Shown: positions 1 through 10,349 of the stretch, piece by piece
Position numbering within the stretch: position 1 is the stretch's first letter
Layout of the letters: each line of letters begins with the position of its first letter
Assembly (NCBI GenBank): GCA_023375675.1
Contig: JALQBC010000073.1
Span: 32,619-96,618 of the forward strand
Origin: Cytospora piceicola
Lineage: Eukaryota > Ascomycota > Sordariomycetes > Diaporthales > Cytosporaceae
Reading direction: 5' to 3'
DNA: 64,000 nt
The notes under the pieces: model-generated
Told to the model about the DNA's origin: nothing
What the model saw: only the letters and a program-made list of their open reading frames with translations
Databases searched by the model: none
Made by a program: the position numbers and the translations under genes

Positions 1-3000
1 GCGGCATTGGCTGCGTTACCCAATGATAGTACGTGCCAGGAAATATTCATCATGCCGGGAACTTATGTGGAGCAAGCGTCCGTCAACAGACCTGGACAGA
101 CCGTGATCATTGGCTATACCACTGCAAGTCCTGGACAGACATACGAAGGCAACCAAGTAACCGTTTCCTTCACAAGAGGCTTGGATGTGTCGGTCTCTCA
201 GCCCGGCCACTCTGATGCGGAGACAGCTGTCATAGCTACGGCCTCGAACAACATCGCTTTCTACAATGTCAACTTCATCAACACGGACAATTCCGATGGC
301 GCCACTGCTAGCTATGTCACACTTGCTGCCTCGGTCTATGGTAACCACATTGGTTTCTATGGCTGCTCTTTTGTGGGCTGGCAGGATACTCTCCTTACCG
401 GAGCCAGTAGCGGTTATCAGTATTACGAATCTTGCTATATCGAAGGTGCCATCGACTTCATCTGGGGTTACTCGGCAGCCTACTTCAAGGGGTGCACCAT
501 TGCAGCGAAGAGGAAGTCATCTTGTATCACTGCTCACAGTCGAGCAAGTTCTACTGCTGTTGGATCCTATGTCTTCGACCAGTGCTTGGTCACCGCCGCT
601 TCTGGCTACTCATCAGCCCTGCAAAACGGAGTTTACCTTGGTCGACCTTATTCCAAGTATGCCAAGGTCGTCTACAAGAACTCGTATTTGGACTCAGTTG
701 TACAACCGGCCGGATGGAAGGTCTGGAGTGCGAGTGATCCTCGTACCGACTCCATCACGTTCGCCGAGTTTAACAACTCTGGTCCTGCGAACTGGGAGAA
801 TAACGCGGCTGCTCGTTCTGCCTTCGGCTACAGTACTCTACTGGCCTCGGACAATTATCCAATCTCCAGCGTCTTGGACTCTACTTCGTGGATCGACATG
901 ACTTACTGGGATAGCATCACGATTCCTACTGGTACCACAACGGCTCCTGTTGCGACGACATCCACCAGCTCTGTCATAGCTTCCCCTACAAGCTCTGTCA
1001 CAACTTCCGAAGAGGCCAGCTCCACGGCCCCTGCTTTCGGCGACTACATAGTCTCCAAGACAGCCATAGACGGGAAGACTACTTACTCGAGCTTCACTGA
1101 TGCCATGGCTGCCATCGCAAGCGTTTCCAGCAGCAAGACCGTCACGGTATTCGTTTACCCTGGTGTTTATCAGGAGCAGCTCTTGTTCAGCCGTTCTGGA
1201 ACTACCATCTTCCGTGGATATACCGACTCTCCTCACGACAATACCCAAAACCAGGTCATCATCCAGAACAGCGTTGGAGTCGATACCCAGGCTGACCAGA
1301 GCAACTCGGATTCTGCTACCCTGTACTCCCGAGCCAAGTACCTCCAGATGTACAACATCAACCTAAACAACGTCTTCGGTACCACAGATGACTATGCTTC
1401 ACTTGGATTTGCCATTGGAAACAATGGCTACGCCTCCTTCTTCGGCTGCCACATCACTGGTAACCAAGATACATTTGATCTCAACTCCGGAACCAGTATC
1501 TTTGTCTACAACACCTTGATCGAAGGGTCCATTGACTTCATCTGGGGCGCTGGATCGGGATACTTCCTGAAGTCCACACTCGTCCCGAACGCTGATGGTG
1601 GCTGTATCACTGCCGATAAGCGTGCGAGCAACACGTCTGTGGGTGGTCTTGTATTCGACCAATGCACTGTTGCTGCTGCAAGTGGTGTCTCCGCCGGATC
1701 TATCTTCTTGGGTCGCCCTTACAACCAATATGCTCGCGTGGCTTGGGTAAACAGCTACCTCGACAGTTCCATCAACTCTGCGGGCTGGTCAGTCTGGTCA
1801 AAATCCAACCCTCAGACGAGCGGCGTTGTCTTTGGCGAGTACCATAACTATGGTCCTGGTGCTTCCATATCTGACCGTGCTTCGTTTTCGGAGCAGCTTT
1901 CGGATGCCGATGTCGCTCAGTTTCAACTTGCCAACTTCTTCGCTTCACAGGGTACCTCGTGGATCAACATGACCTACGTCGATGCGGTTCCATTTGTGGC
2001 TGGATCATTTACCACAGACACATACGCATACTCAGCGGCTTCCTCGACCTCCTCGGCTCCCACGTTGGTCTACACCATGGCAACAATAACTCTTACAGCG
2101 ACAGTCCCAGGGTCCACGGTTACGGCCACTGCCACGTCCATTCAAAGAATCACTGATATCCTGGCAGCTTCTACAATAACGACGACAAAACTGACGACGG
2201 AGAAGACCACCGGCTACACCACAATATCCGAGGGCATCGTGACCAAGTACACAGGAGTAACTACAACAATCGGTTCCAGCGCTACCATCACTCCGGATCC
2301 TGTCATCAAGACCAAGTTGAGCAGCATCACTGTCGTAGAAGGGTCTACGGCCACGATTTCCCCAGATGCGGTTACTGTGTCCAAATTCAAAACCGTCAGC
2401 ACAATTCTGGGCTCCATTATCACCATCACGCCCGACCCTGTCATTTTGACCAAGTTCAAGACCCTCAGCTCGATCACCGGCTCCAGCGTCACTGTAACAC
2501 CCGAACTTCAAACTGTTTATAAATATAAGACAGTAATTTCCACCATCATTTCTACCAGCGAGGTGCCTGGTTCTACAATTACCGATGTGGAAACTCAGAC
2601 GATCTTGACAACGCTTACCTCGACTCAACCCGACAAAACCATCACGACGACATCCACGGACATTGCTACGGTCACCAAGACTTCAACACCGAAGGGCGCT
2701 ACAATCACCAGCACAGTTTCAACTTCGACTATCCCGGGAACCACGGTGACAAGTTCTCTCAAGGCTACGACATCGTTAGTAACTGTGTTCTCGACGGTGA
2801 CCAAGACCAGCAAAACGACGACGACACTGTCTTGTACACTGCTGGCCAAGGTAAAGAGAGACTTGGATATGGGGTCAATCAACAGATTCAACTACCGAGC
2901 TTTGGCTGCAGCTGGACAGGCGATATCAACGCAGTCTACCACCATTACGGTCACAGCCACCGGCAAGCCAGCGACAGTCACCACGACAGTTCTATCTGCT

Positions 3001-3714
3001 TTTACTGTTGAGGAGACAGCCAAGGCCTTGACTACCACTGACTTCTCGACGATCACTTCAACAGTCAAGATCATCACGGCGACGCTTAATGGCGGAACCA
3101 CGCTGTTGACTACGACAAACACTCAGTCTATTAGCGGTGCGGTCACGCTGAAGCCAACTACAACTACTACAACAATTGTCAGCACCAAGACAAGCTCAAT
3201 TACCGATATCGTCACGCTCAAGGGCATTACTACAACCGATCTGGAAACCGTGACCGAGACAAAGATTATTGGAGGGACAACGACACTCAAGGGCAGCACA
3301 GCAACAACCACTGATACCGTGACGGAAATCAGTACCATCCACGGAACCACAACTTTAGCCGCGGGCAAGACAACCATGATATCCACTGTGACTGAGACGA
3401 AGACTTCGGTAGCCAAGACGAAGGTGCCGGCTGTAACTGTTCATACCACGGCATTCGTGACGTCGAGGGCAACCGCCACGGTTCCAGGAACAACAGACAG
3501 TGTGACTGTCCTCAAGTATACGACCGTCTTCTCGACACTGACTTTGCCTGCTCAGACTGTCCAGGTAGATAAGACCGCTACAATCACCGGAGCTCGTGTC
3601 ACGATCACGGCAGCCCAACAGACTGTAACGAAGACGACGGTCAGCAAGTCTACCGTTACGGCCTGGAGCACGGTCACCAAGTACGCTAAGAGCGCTACTA
3701 CTTGCGCTGCTTGA
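1..3714 (+). CDS. Tandem pectin methylesterase with Thr/Ser-rich C-terminal stalk (5' partial)
   Basis: The reading frame is open from base 1, so the true start and any signal peptide lie left of the window; the stop is TGA at 3712-3714. Two carbohydrate-esterase-8 (pectinesterase) domains follow one another, about residues 1-300 and 345-655. Each shows GxY near its start, QDT with the general acid Asp (near 380-392 and 1466-1476), DFIWG with the nucleophile Asp (GAC at 454 and 1534), and LGRPY (about 637-651 and 1707-1722). The family removes methyl esters from cell-wall pectin outside the cell. The last ~580 residues are Thr/Ser/Val-rich degenerate repeats (blocks like TITPDPV, TTTLKG) with one Lys-Arg, probably a glycosylated wall-associated stalk. 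No GPI-type hydrophobic tail is seen at the end. The Gln of the usual QAVAL oxyanion motif and the Trp of LGRPW are not conserved in either domain. Confidence 0.9.
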   Translation, partial: AALAALPNDSTCQEIFIMPGTYVEQASVNRPGQTVIIGYTTASPGQTYEGNQVTVSFTRGLDVSVSQPGHSDAETAVIATASNNIAFYNVNFINTDNSDGATASYVTLAASVYGNHIGFYGCSFVGWQDTLLTGASSGYQYYESCYIEGAIDFIWGYSAAYFKGCTIAAKRKSSCITAHSRASSTAVGSYVFDQCLVTAASGYSSALQNGVYLGRPYSKYAKVVYKNSYLDSVVQPAGWKVWSASDPRTDSITFAEFNNSGPANWENNAAARSAFGYSTLLASDNYPISSVLDSTSWIDMTYWDSITIPTGTTTAPVATTSTSSVIASPTSSVTTSEEASSTAPAFGDYIVSKTAIDGKTTYSSFTDAMAAIASVSSSKTVTVFVYPGVYQEQLLFSRSGTTIFRGYTDSPHDNTQNQVIIQNSVGVDTQADQSNSDSATLYSRAKYLQMYNINLNNVFGTTDDYASLGFAIGNNGYASFFGCHITGNQDTFDLNSGTSIFVYNTLIEGSIDFIWGAGSGYFLKSTLVPNADGGCITADKRASNTSVGGLVFDQCTVAAASGVSAGSIFLGRPYNQYARVAWVNSYLDSSINSAGWSVWSKSNPQTSGVVFGEYHNYGPGASISDRASFSEQLSDADVAQFQLANFFASQGTSWINMTYVDAVPFVAGSFTTDTYAYSAASSTSSAPTLVYTMATITLTATVPGSTVTATATSIQRITDILAASTITTTKLTTEKTTGYTTISEGIVTKYTGVTTTIGSSATITPDPVIKTKLSSITVVEGSTATISPDAVTVSKFKTVSTILGSIITITPDPVILTKFKTLSSITGSSVTVTPELQTVYKYKTVISTIISTSEVPGSTITDVETQTILTTLTSTQPDKTITTTSTDIATVTKTSTPKGATITSTVSTSTIPGTTVTSSLKATTSLVTVFSTVTKTSKTTTTLSCTLLAKVKRDLDMGSINRFNYRALAAAGQAISTQSTTITVTATGKPATVTTTVLSAFTVEETAKALTTTDFSTITSTVKIITATLNGGTTLLTTTNTQSISGAVTLKPTTTTTTIVSTKTSSITDIVTLKGITTTDLETVTETKIIGGTTTLKGSTATTTDTVTEISTIHGTTTLAAGKTTMISTVTETKTSVAKTKVPAVTVHTTAFVTSRATATVPGTTDSVTVLKYTTVFSTLTLPAQTVQVDKTATITGARVTITAAQQTVTKTTVSKSTVTAWSTVTKYAKSATTCAA

Positions 3715-5241
3715 GATTAATCGAGAGACTAGGTGATTGATTGCGGGAGGATGGGATGTTGTGTAGTTTTAATTAGGTAATTAGGAACGGGAGAGTGGTT
3801 TCATTTGTATTGAAATATATAGGGTAGCGAAAACTAGATATAAATCATAATTCAAGTTATAGTAATGAATTCATTTGCCTGAACACTCCTGAAATGTGCA
3901 TGGATCCTATGCACATTTCCCTCTAAAATCTTTCACCGCATTAGCAGCGTATTCAAAGGCTTTCGCTAACCTATTTTATCGAGCGCTGCTAGCAACTGCG
4001 TGACATATCATAATCACATCCCAACTTTCCGGTGGCTTTAATAGTTCTACGGTGCTTTTGGATATGAAGTAAGGCATGTTTGTTTCTTCTATCACTGTCC
4101 CCCTTCCGTTCTCCCAGATCGAATACCATTGGGTTCCAGGACACATGGAACTCAATCATGCTTCCCGGCGCAGATTCCGTCACGCTTGGCGTGGTACTAC
4201 TCATGGGTTACACAGATTAAGAATCACCTTTTAAATTCTGCGTGAAGTCGAAGGGTCCGGCGGTGGGGCGGTAGGAGGCCAGGATTCCGTGATAACTTTA
4301 AAAACCTAAACAACGAAGTGGACGTTACCAAGCTAAAGAGTATCGACAGAAAGGGAATATATATATTAATAAGGAATCTTTACTTTATATATATATAAGC
4401 TTTATTTTCTTCAGCACTTATATACTAATAATTTATTAGCTAATAAGAATTTATACTTATTAAAAAGTTTATACTATTTAATTATATATAGTTACTATAA
4501 AGCTAAAAGTTAGTTATAAAAGTTTTTATAACTAAGTAAGTAAATAAGTAAGTAGGTAAGGAGGGAGGTAGGTAGGCAGGCAGGCAGGCAGGTAGGTAGG
4601 TAGGTAGGTAGGTAGGTAGGTAGGTAGGTAGGTAGGTAGGTAGGTAGGTAGGTAGGTAGGTAGGTAGGTAGGTAGGTAGGTAGGTAGGTAGGTAGGTAGC
4701 TAAGTGGGTGGTAGGTACTTAGTAAGTAGGTCAGTAAGTACCTAGGTAGGTACTGCCTTTACAGCATCAGATACCTACCAACGGTACATCGCGACATTTC
4801 CAATCTTCTGGTAAGTTGTACATATCGCGCACACCTGATAACAGTAGCACCGTTTGCATTCGAAAGTTTACATCCCCGCCGTGCTGGTTTTGTCGCGTGT
4901 GTTCTTGCCCCAACACCAGCCCTTCGCCCCAGTCTCATTCAGTTCATACGCGCCAAGTGTGATCCCATTTCCGAACGCGACGACTCCTGGTTCAACACAT
5001 GCAGCAATTGTCGCGTGAAATCAGCAGCTTGTTTGGTACGAAAAGTGGCCACCGAATACCCCTTGACGCGCAATTTTGCACCTTGCACACCCCAAACCCC
5101 AAGCCTCACCCCAAAAGCCTTTACATCAATTCGATTCTGTTCTTTCGTCCCTTGATCACGCGGTCAACTGGTGCCTTCCTCACAGATCTTACTTTCAAGA
5201 CAGAGCGGCCTGCTAATTCTCACTGATGCCAGATTACCAAA
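3715..5241. other. Intergenic region, A+T-rich, with tetranucleotide microsatellite
   Basis: No convincing gene. The part at 4340-4520 is very A+T-rich. A tetranucleotide microsatellite sits in the middle and the 5' flank of the next gene follows it. A 71-codon minus-strand frame at 3989-4204 has no family features, so I do not call it. Confidence 0.6.
4540..4740. repeat. (GGTA)n tetranucleotide microsatellite
   Basis: A GTAA/GGTA-type tract becomes a pure GGTA/GTAG run from about 4591 to 4699, with a short GGCA variant run near 4573-4592. It then decays into GTAA and CCTAGGTA words. Such tracts are length-unstable. Confidence 0.95.
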
Positions 5242-7500
5242 ATGGCCGACCAATCTTGCCGTAAAGGTGATGACACTCCCTCCAACATGTCTGAGGGCAA
5301 GTCCATTGTCGCCAATACCAAGATGGCCGACGAGGTCAATCGCAAGACCACACCCAGGCGCTCGCGTGCCAATTCCATGAGCGACATCGCTTCTGTTGTC
5401 GACACAGGCGGTGAAGATGGTGAAGACATCTCGCAGTCTCCTCGCCGACGCTCTATGAGTATCGACGTAAGTTGCGCGATAAATGATGCATCACTTTGCC
5501 TCGCTTTCAATACTGACAACAAGGTTTATACAGAGCACCGAAAACCTCATCCCTCCCAACATCCTGCCTATTCCTCACGGCAGCGAGAATGACACTGCCA
5601 TCATTGACGACGCCGCCACTCCCCTTGTCTTTAGCGACACTGATGCGTTCGTGAGAGGCTACATCTACAACATGTACCAGTCCATGCCCGACTTCAACTT
5701 CAAAGTTTTCTTGGAACTGTTGGATCAGCCGGACCCCGCCACCCGTCAGGATGTTGACCAACACTGGGGTGACAGCGCTCTTTTCCCCTGCATCCAATCC
5801 GGGCGAGCCCAGAAAGTGTTGCGCTCGATGCCAATTGATGGCGATGGCTGCTTGGCCATGCCAGCTGACATGGACTTGGACACGTTCATGCATGACAAAA
5901 CTGTCGGAGCAAGCGATGGAATGCGCCCCTCGTCCACTGACGCTTCGTCGATGCCCACATTGGGATCTACTGCGGTCACCAAAAGCGACAAGAAAGATCG
6001 GGAGGAGTACAACATCAATGTGAGTGCAATTACAACCTGTCAAGCGGAATGTGAAAAGGACGTGGATTCGTGAACGTCATGGACCCAAGACTAACGATCG
6101 TGTTCACACAGGACTTCCTCGAGGACGGTGAGGCGCCGGACGGTGACAGCGGTGTCACCTACGCAGAGGCCATCCTTTCGGATCTTGATGAGCACCCACC
6201 ATACCTTATGATTTCAGACGCGATGTCCCGGGATCCTTTCGAGGATCTAAATGATGAGTTTGTGTCAACGCCTTCCACATCAAACCGCCGTCGTTCTACT
6301 TCAAAGCCATCGGGGCAACATCACGACTTCCTATCGTCGACGGCGCCTCAAGATCGGAATTTAGGAGGCTTTACAAACAACCCACTTTCCTCTTACACGG
6401 ACAATGCAGGTTCGACCCAAGAGCTTAGCACCAGCACTGCTGCTAAGTCACCTATGCCGGATGACCCTAGCCAGCTCGACTCTATGGCGCCGGTGACTTC
6501 CGGTCAGTCGGTGACTCCGGTGGTGAAGGGATCTGAGCAGACTGTCTCTGTGTTGGCCCATGACGAGCCATCGGAGTCTAGTGTACGGCAAGGAGTCTCC
6601 TCGTTGCCTTCCAAGCGACTTTTCGAATGGTTAGCTGGTAACAACAATGATGGGAACATTCTTCCAATGAAGAGGAACGTCACTGCCGGACACCAGGAAG
6701 CCACGCCAGTGGACACGCATGATCATCACATGGTGCCATCCGTCGAATCAATCAAAGCAATGTCTCCCGATGCCAGGGTGCATGTTGAGAACGTAAAGGT
6801 CATCCGACCTGGCATTGGCACATTGACCTTCAATGAGCCCATTGACCTCAGTGACGATGAACTTCTTCCAAACATCGCCGGGAAGATAGTCAGGTTAGTA
6901 GGGCCAGAGCACATCGTCATGTTCGACGAAAATATCATACCATACACAGATTCACGAAGACATCCTTTGGTGCAGCCATTCACGATCACACCCGAATACG
7001 GCAATCCATTGACGTGGACGTCGGGCCCCGGAATTACCAAGTTGAAAGGAAAATCAGGGCCATGGATAGTCACTGCGGGAACACAAGCCAGTATGGAGGA
7101 GCAGCGGCCGTCCAATGTACCTCCACTGGCGCCTAAACCGGCTGATACCAATGATCAAAGACGTCTTCTAGGGAATGCAGATATGGTCTCGTTGTTGAAC
7201 GTGATCAAAGACAACAGTCATCCAGACTCTTTCAACCTCTGGATGCGAAGGCAACTTGAAAACTCCCGAGATCAGAGCGGCGGTGGTGGTTCCTCGGTGA
7301 TCGCGATGCAACAAGACGAGGAGACTGGCGGAGTCCTGACCAATACTCAAAATGAGCAAGCCGTGGCTGGTTTTGCATCCTTGCGTATCCCAGAACCAGT
7401 TCAGGATACGTCATTGAATTTTAGTGACAGTGACAGATTCAACCAATTGGTGAAGGAAGTGGAGGAGAGAAAGAGAGAGTTGATACAACGGGGGCTTTGA
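5242..7500 (+). CDS. Protein with a divergent Nup98 autopeptidase (S59)-like domain
   Basis: Three exons: 5242-5466, 5534-6019 and 6112-7500, all phase 0, giving 699 residues. Introns of 67 and 92 nt have GTAAGT/CAG and GTGAGT/CAG ends, and CTAAC lies upstream of the second acceptor. The start is ATGG in the context CCAAAATGG. The N-terminal ~440 residues are acidic and Ser/Thr-rich, probably disordered. Residues ~444-557 resemble the C-terminal autoproteolytic domain of Nup98/Nup145N by eye: PSVESIKAMSPD, then a VIRPGIGTLTFNEPIDL stretch, then NIAGKIVRLVGPEHIVMFDE. The HF(S/T) self-cleavage tripeptide is not visible after it, and there are no GLFG repeats, so it is not an ordinary nucleoporin. 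The C-terminus ends in a charged helix. Nuclear-envelope or chromatin association is inference only. Confidence 0.6.
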
Positions 7501-7854
7501 TCACTCGATCACTATGCGATTTTTGGGGTTTTCTTTTCTTCTTACAGTTCACTATCACATGGGGCTCAAGACGCGGGGAGTTTGAAACCCACTCGCGTCG
7601 ATCGAATTTGCGTTGTTGGACTATGTAATTGGAGGAAGTTGGGGCCAGTTTCTTCCTGCAGTCAATGCCGTTGGATTTGACGTACACTTGGCCAAAGCAA
7701 TCTACATGCTCAGATGTTTTGGTCATGGTCAGTACCTAGGTAGGCTAGAACAAACGATAATTTAGCTCAGGGTTACCTCCATCCTTGTTCCATTGGCGTG
7801 ATGAAATTGTAGGGGCACTGCTACGTTAGCTTCCGTCAGCGTTGCTTCCTTCAT

Positions 7855-8091
7855 CTACACCCTTTCCTTTCCTTGGTCGTTCTGGTAGGTTTCCCGCAGG
7901 GCTGTGGCCGCGTTGGAGACGATGCGGTTTGGTGCCAGCCGCACCACGGGCCCATATCGCTCGTGGGCTTCGAAGACCGCCAGATGGAAGCTTTTGTGCA
8001 TAATGGCATAACCGGAGTTCATCACCGTCAACCTTTCGAGAGGTCCTGCCACCCTGCGAAGGTGATGCAGCATGATCCTGTAGCTCAGCAC
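7855..8091 (-). pseudogene. Cytochrome P450 N-terminal fragment
   Basis: The minus-strand frame encodes a stretch ending AHERYGPVVRLAPNRIVSN, which matches the conserved P450 region just after the membrane anchor (usual form: H-x-x-YGPVVR-x-x-P-N-x-I/V). It is followed by AATALRETYQND. The frame stops shortly after and no I-helix, ExxR or heme-Cys region follows on this strand. It is a short relic of a P450 gene, unlinked in frame to the complete one at 14.9-16.7 kb. Confidence rests on one motif block. Confidence 0.55.
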
Positions 8092-8413
8092 GAGGAGAAC
8101 CTGTCACGGTCGTGAGATGGCATCTTTCGGATGTATATTCCAGCGTAACGAACGGGAAACCAACGGTGGTAATAAGCAGGCTTCCAGCGTATGCTGCCGT
8201 CATCTCAAACTCGAGAGTGGCGCGCCCTGGCCTTTCGTCAGGCAGAGGTACACGCTGTCGATCAGGCTGCAGTAGTCCCACAGGGATCCAGCACCAGCGG
8301 CGACAGCATCCCACAGCCGGGCGCCGTGGAGGTGCATGTGGATCGGCGGGCAGGGTGGGACTAGTCACGTAGTCGGACCCAAAATCGTAAGCAAATTCGT
8401 ATCCATGTTTGTG

Positions 8414-8512
8414 GTGCCGTGGCCGAATATTGAAGGCAATGTACCGCCCGTATTGATCAGCGATTTCGGGTTCGGAGGCACGAACACGCACGTTATCGTT
8501 GAGCCCGGCCGA
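8414..8512 (+). pseudogene. Polyketide synthase ketosynthase C-terminal fragment
   Basis: The plus-strand frame contains VPWP followed by SDFGFGGTNTHVIVEP. This is the signature at the end of PKS ketosynthase domains (usual form: NSFGFGGTNAHVIL-E). The flanking frame (to 8707) has no acyltransferase motifs, and the TACSS and HGTGT regions are absent upstream. It is a small remnant of a second PKS, distinct from the one at 20.2-24.0 kb. Confidence 0.6.
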
Positions 8513-10349
8513 CTGCCTCTGAATCCCATGGACATGGCATCAATAGAAACGGCGGCCCCGAAAAACGGTAAATCTGAGATCGCCGACGGCCTCGCTAGTG
8601 TGCGCGCTGAGGTACAGGTCGAGATAATTGACCTCGAACCTTTCCACCATACAACGAGCCGCGGCGGCGCGGCCTACAGCTACACCAGAACCCCCGGGCC
8701 TCTCTAACCCTTCCTACGTCCCCCTCCCCCGCGCCTAATGGGCGCCATTTTCCCAACAGACCTGCCCTCGAGGGGTGAGTGTCATTTCCCCATACAATTT
8801 AGCTGGGCTGACTACTTTACAGTGGGCAAACTATAAGTCTTCGAGAAATTCGACATCCCCCGAGCCATCCGGCAGCGAGAGCGAAAGAAGCCTGAGATGG
8901 ACCTTACATTCCGCTTCTTATTTTCAAACCGAGCGACGACAGAAGGGCCCGGAAGGTCAGGGCCCGCCGCGCTGCTGCTGCTGACGATGCCTGTCAGACC
9001 GCGTCCATCGCGTCCATATTCAAGCCCGTCGAGTTCCTCCCTACCCCTGTCCCGACCACACCCCGCGGACCTTCCCGGTCTCCCCAGTAGCTCGAAATGA
9101 CGCCGCGAGAATGCCCCCAAGATTCGAAGGGCAGGCAATAGCGGTGCCTCGGCAGCGAGTTGAGCCGGCCCGGGTGTATGAGCTATTGCCGCCCGACTGC
9201 ACCTGCAGCAAAAGACTTTGAACCGTATGCCTGTTGGCTCAGATCTGAGGCTATGGGCATTTCAAAAGCTATTGCAGCAGCAGAAAGAGCCCGTGGTCGT
9301 TCACGGGGCTATCGTGAACATCAATACCTGCTCTCCTGCTGTATACCAGATCGCGCCGAGGCCGGGCCCACTTCCGGCTAGGCATCCGGGGCTTCAGTAG
9401 CTACAGTAATGCTTCACGATGGCGCCGAGGCACGGTAGCGTGGCAATAGGAGGGAAACACCATGGCTGGACGTTATTCTCTCTGGCAGCGAGAGCGTGAT
9501 GGCTTCGTCCCATCGGTTATTATTCTAGGCAATAGAGGACAGCGGAATATGTAAGACGAGTCACCAGCTGCGTACCGAACAGTACCCTAGGGTACGACCG
9601 GGCTTCACAGGCGGCACTCACTCGATGTCAGGACTCCTGCCAAGGTGGGCACCTGGGGCTAACCAGCAGCATACGGCTGAGGTAGTCAAATGAGATAACC
9701 ATAGCAAGTACACGGGGACCAATATACAATTCTTATTCGTAAAGTCAAGGTAAGTCGTGCTTAAGCCATAGAGACATCGCGGCTCATTGTGTATTAGTGA
9801 ATCGTTAGGACATTTATTGGGAGGGGGCGGGGTTTGTGGTGTCCAATGGAGGGGCTAGCTATGAAGAGAGCAATATTGCCTGAAAGCAGCCGTTCGTCGT
9901 TAGATGTCCCATGAGCTCTACTGTCAACAGATGAATCAGCATAATTTGTTTATAGCAGAATGTGATCTCATAGCTACGTCTGAAGAATATAGTCAACTGG
10001 TAGTTTACCCTCTTAGCTAACGTCTGATAATCTGCACCTCCATTTTCTTCTTCGTGATAATCCTGGGCTTTGCTTACCAGCCCTGTATGTAAAAGCAAAA
10101 TATCAAACCACCGTGCTTAGCTTTTGCTATAGATGCCGCCCTTGGTTCTAGGTGTCAAAACACCTGTAGTTGCTGCCCTTGATAGCACACCTCCAGATAT
10201 CGCACCCGACGCAGGAAGCCCGAAATAGCAACATCAACAAAATCCCCGCTCCAGGAAAGTTATCCGGATGTAAACTGCCGCGCAAATGAAATTCAAACGC
10301 ATGTAAAGCTGACGGTATGATACGATGAGTCCCTCCATGCCGCAACTCG

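Larger units (their letters stand above)
7501..10349. other. Intergenic region with degraded secondary-metabolism gene fragments
   Basis: No intact gene. Two recognisable fragments (P450 on minus, ketosynthase on plus) are listed separately. The stretch 8700-9400 is G+C-rich, with short coding-like frames that lack family motifs and are broken by stops. Nothing recognisable from 9400 to 10349. Confidence 0.5.

Noticed and set aside
2032..3618. Several long minus-strand open frames opposite the pectinesterase stalk
   Set aside because: They are shadows of a Thr-rich repeat (ACN codons read as GT-rich on the other strand), giving Val-rich low-complexity products with no start or splice support.
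3989..4204. 71-codon minus-strand frame
   Set aside because: No family motif, no good start context, lies in a low-complexity flank.
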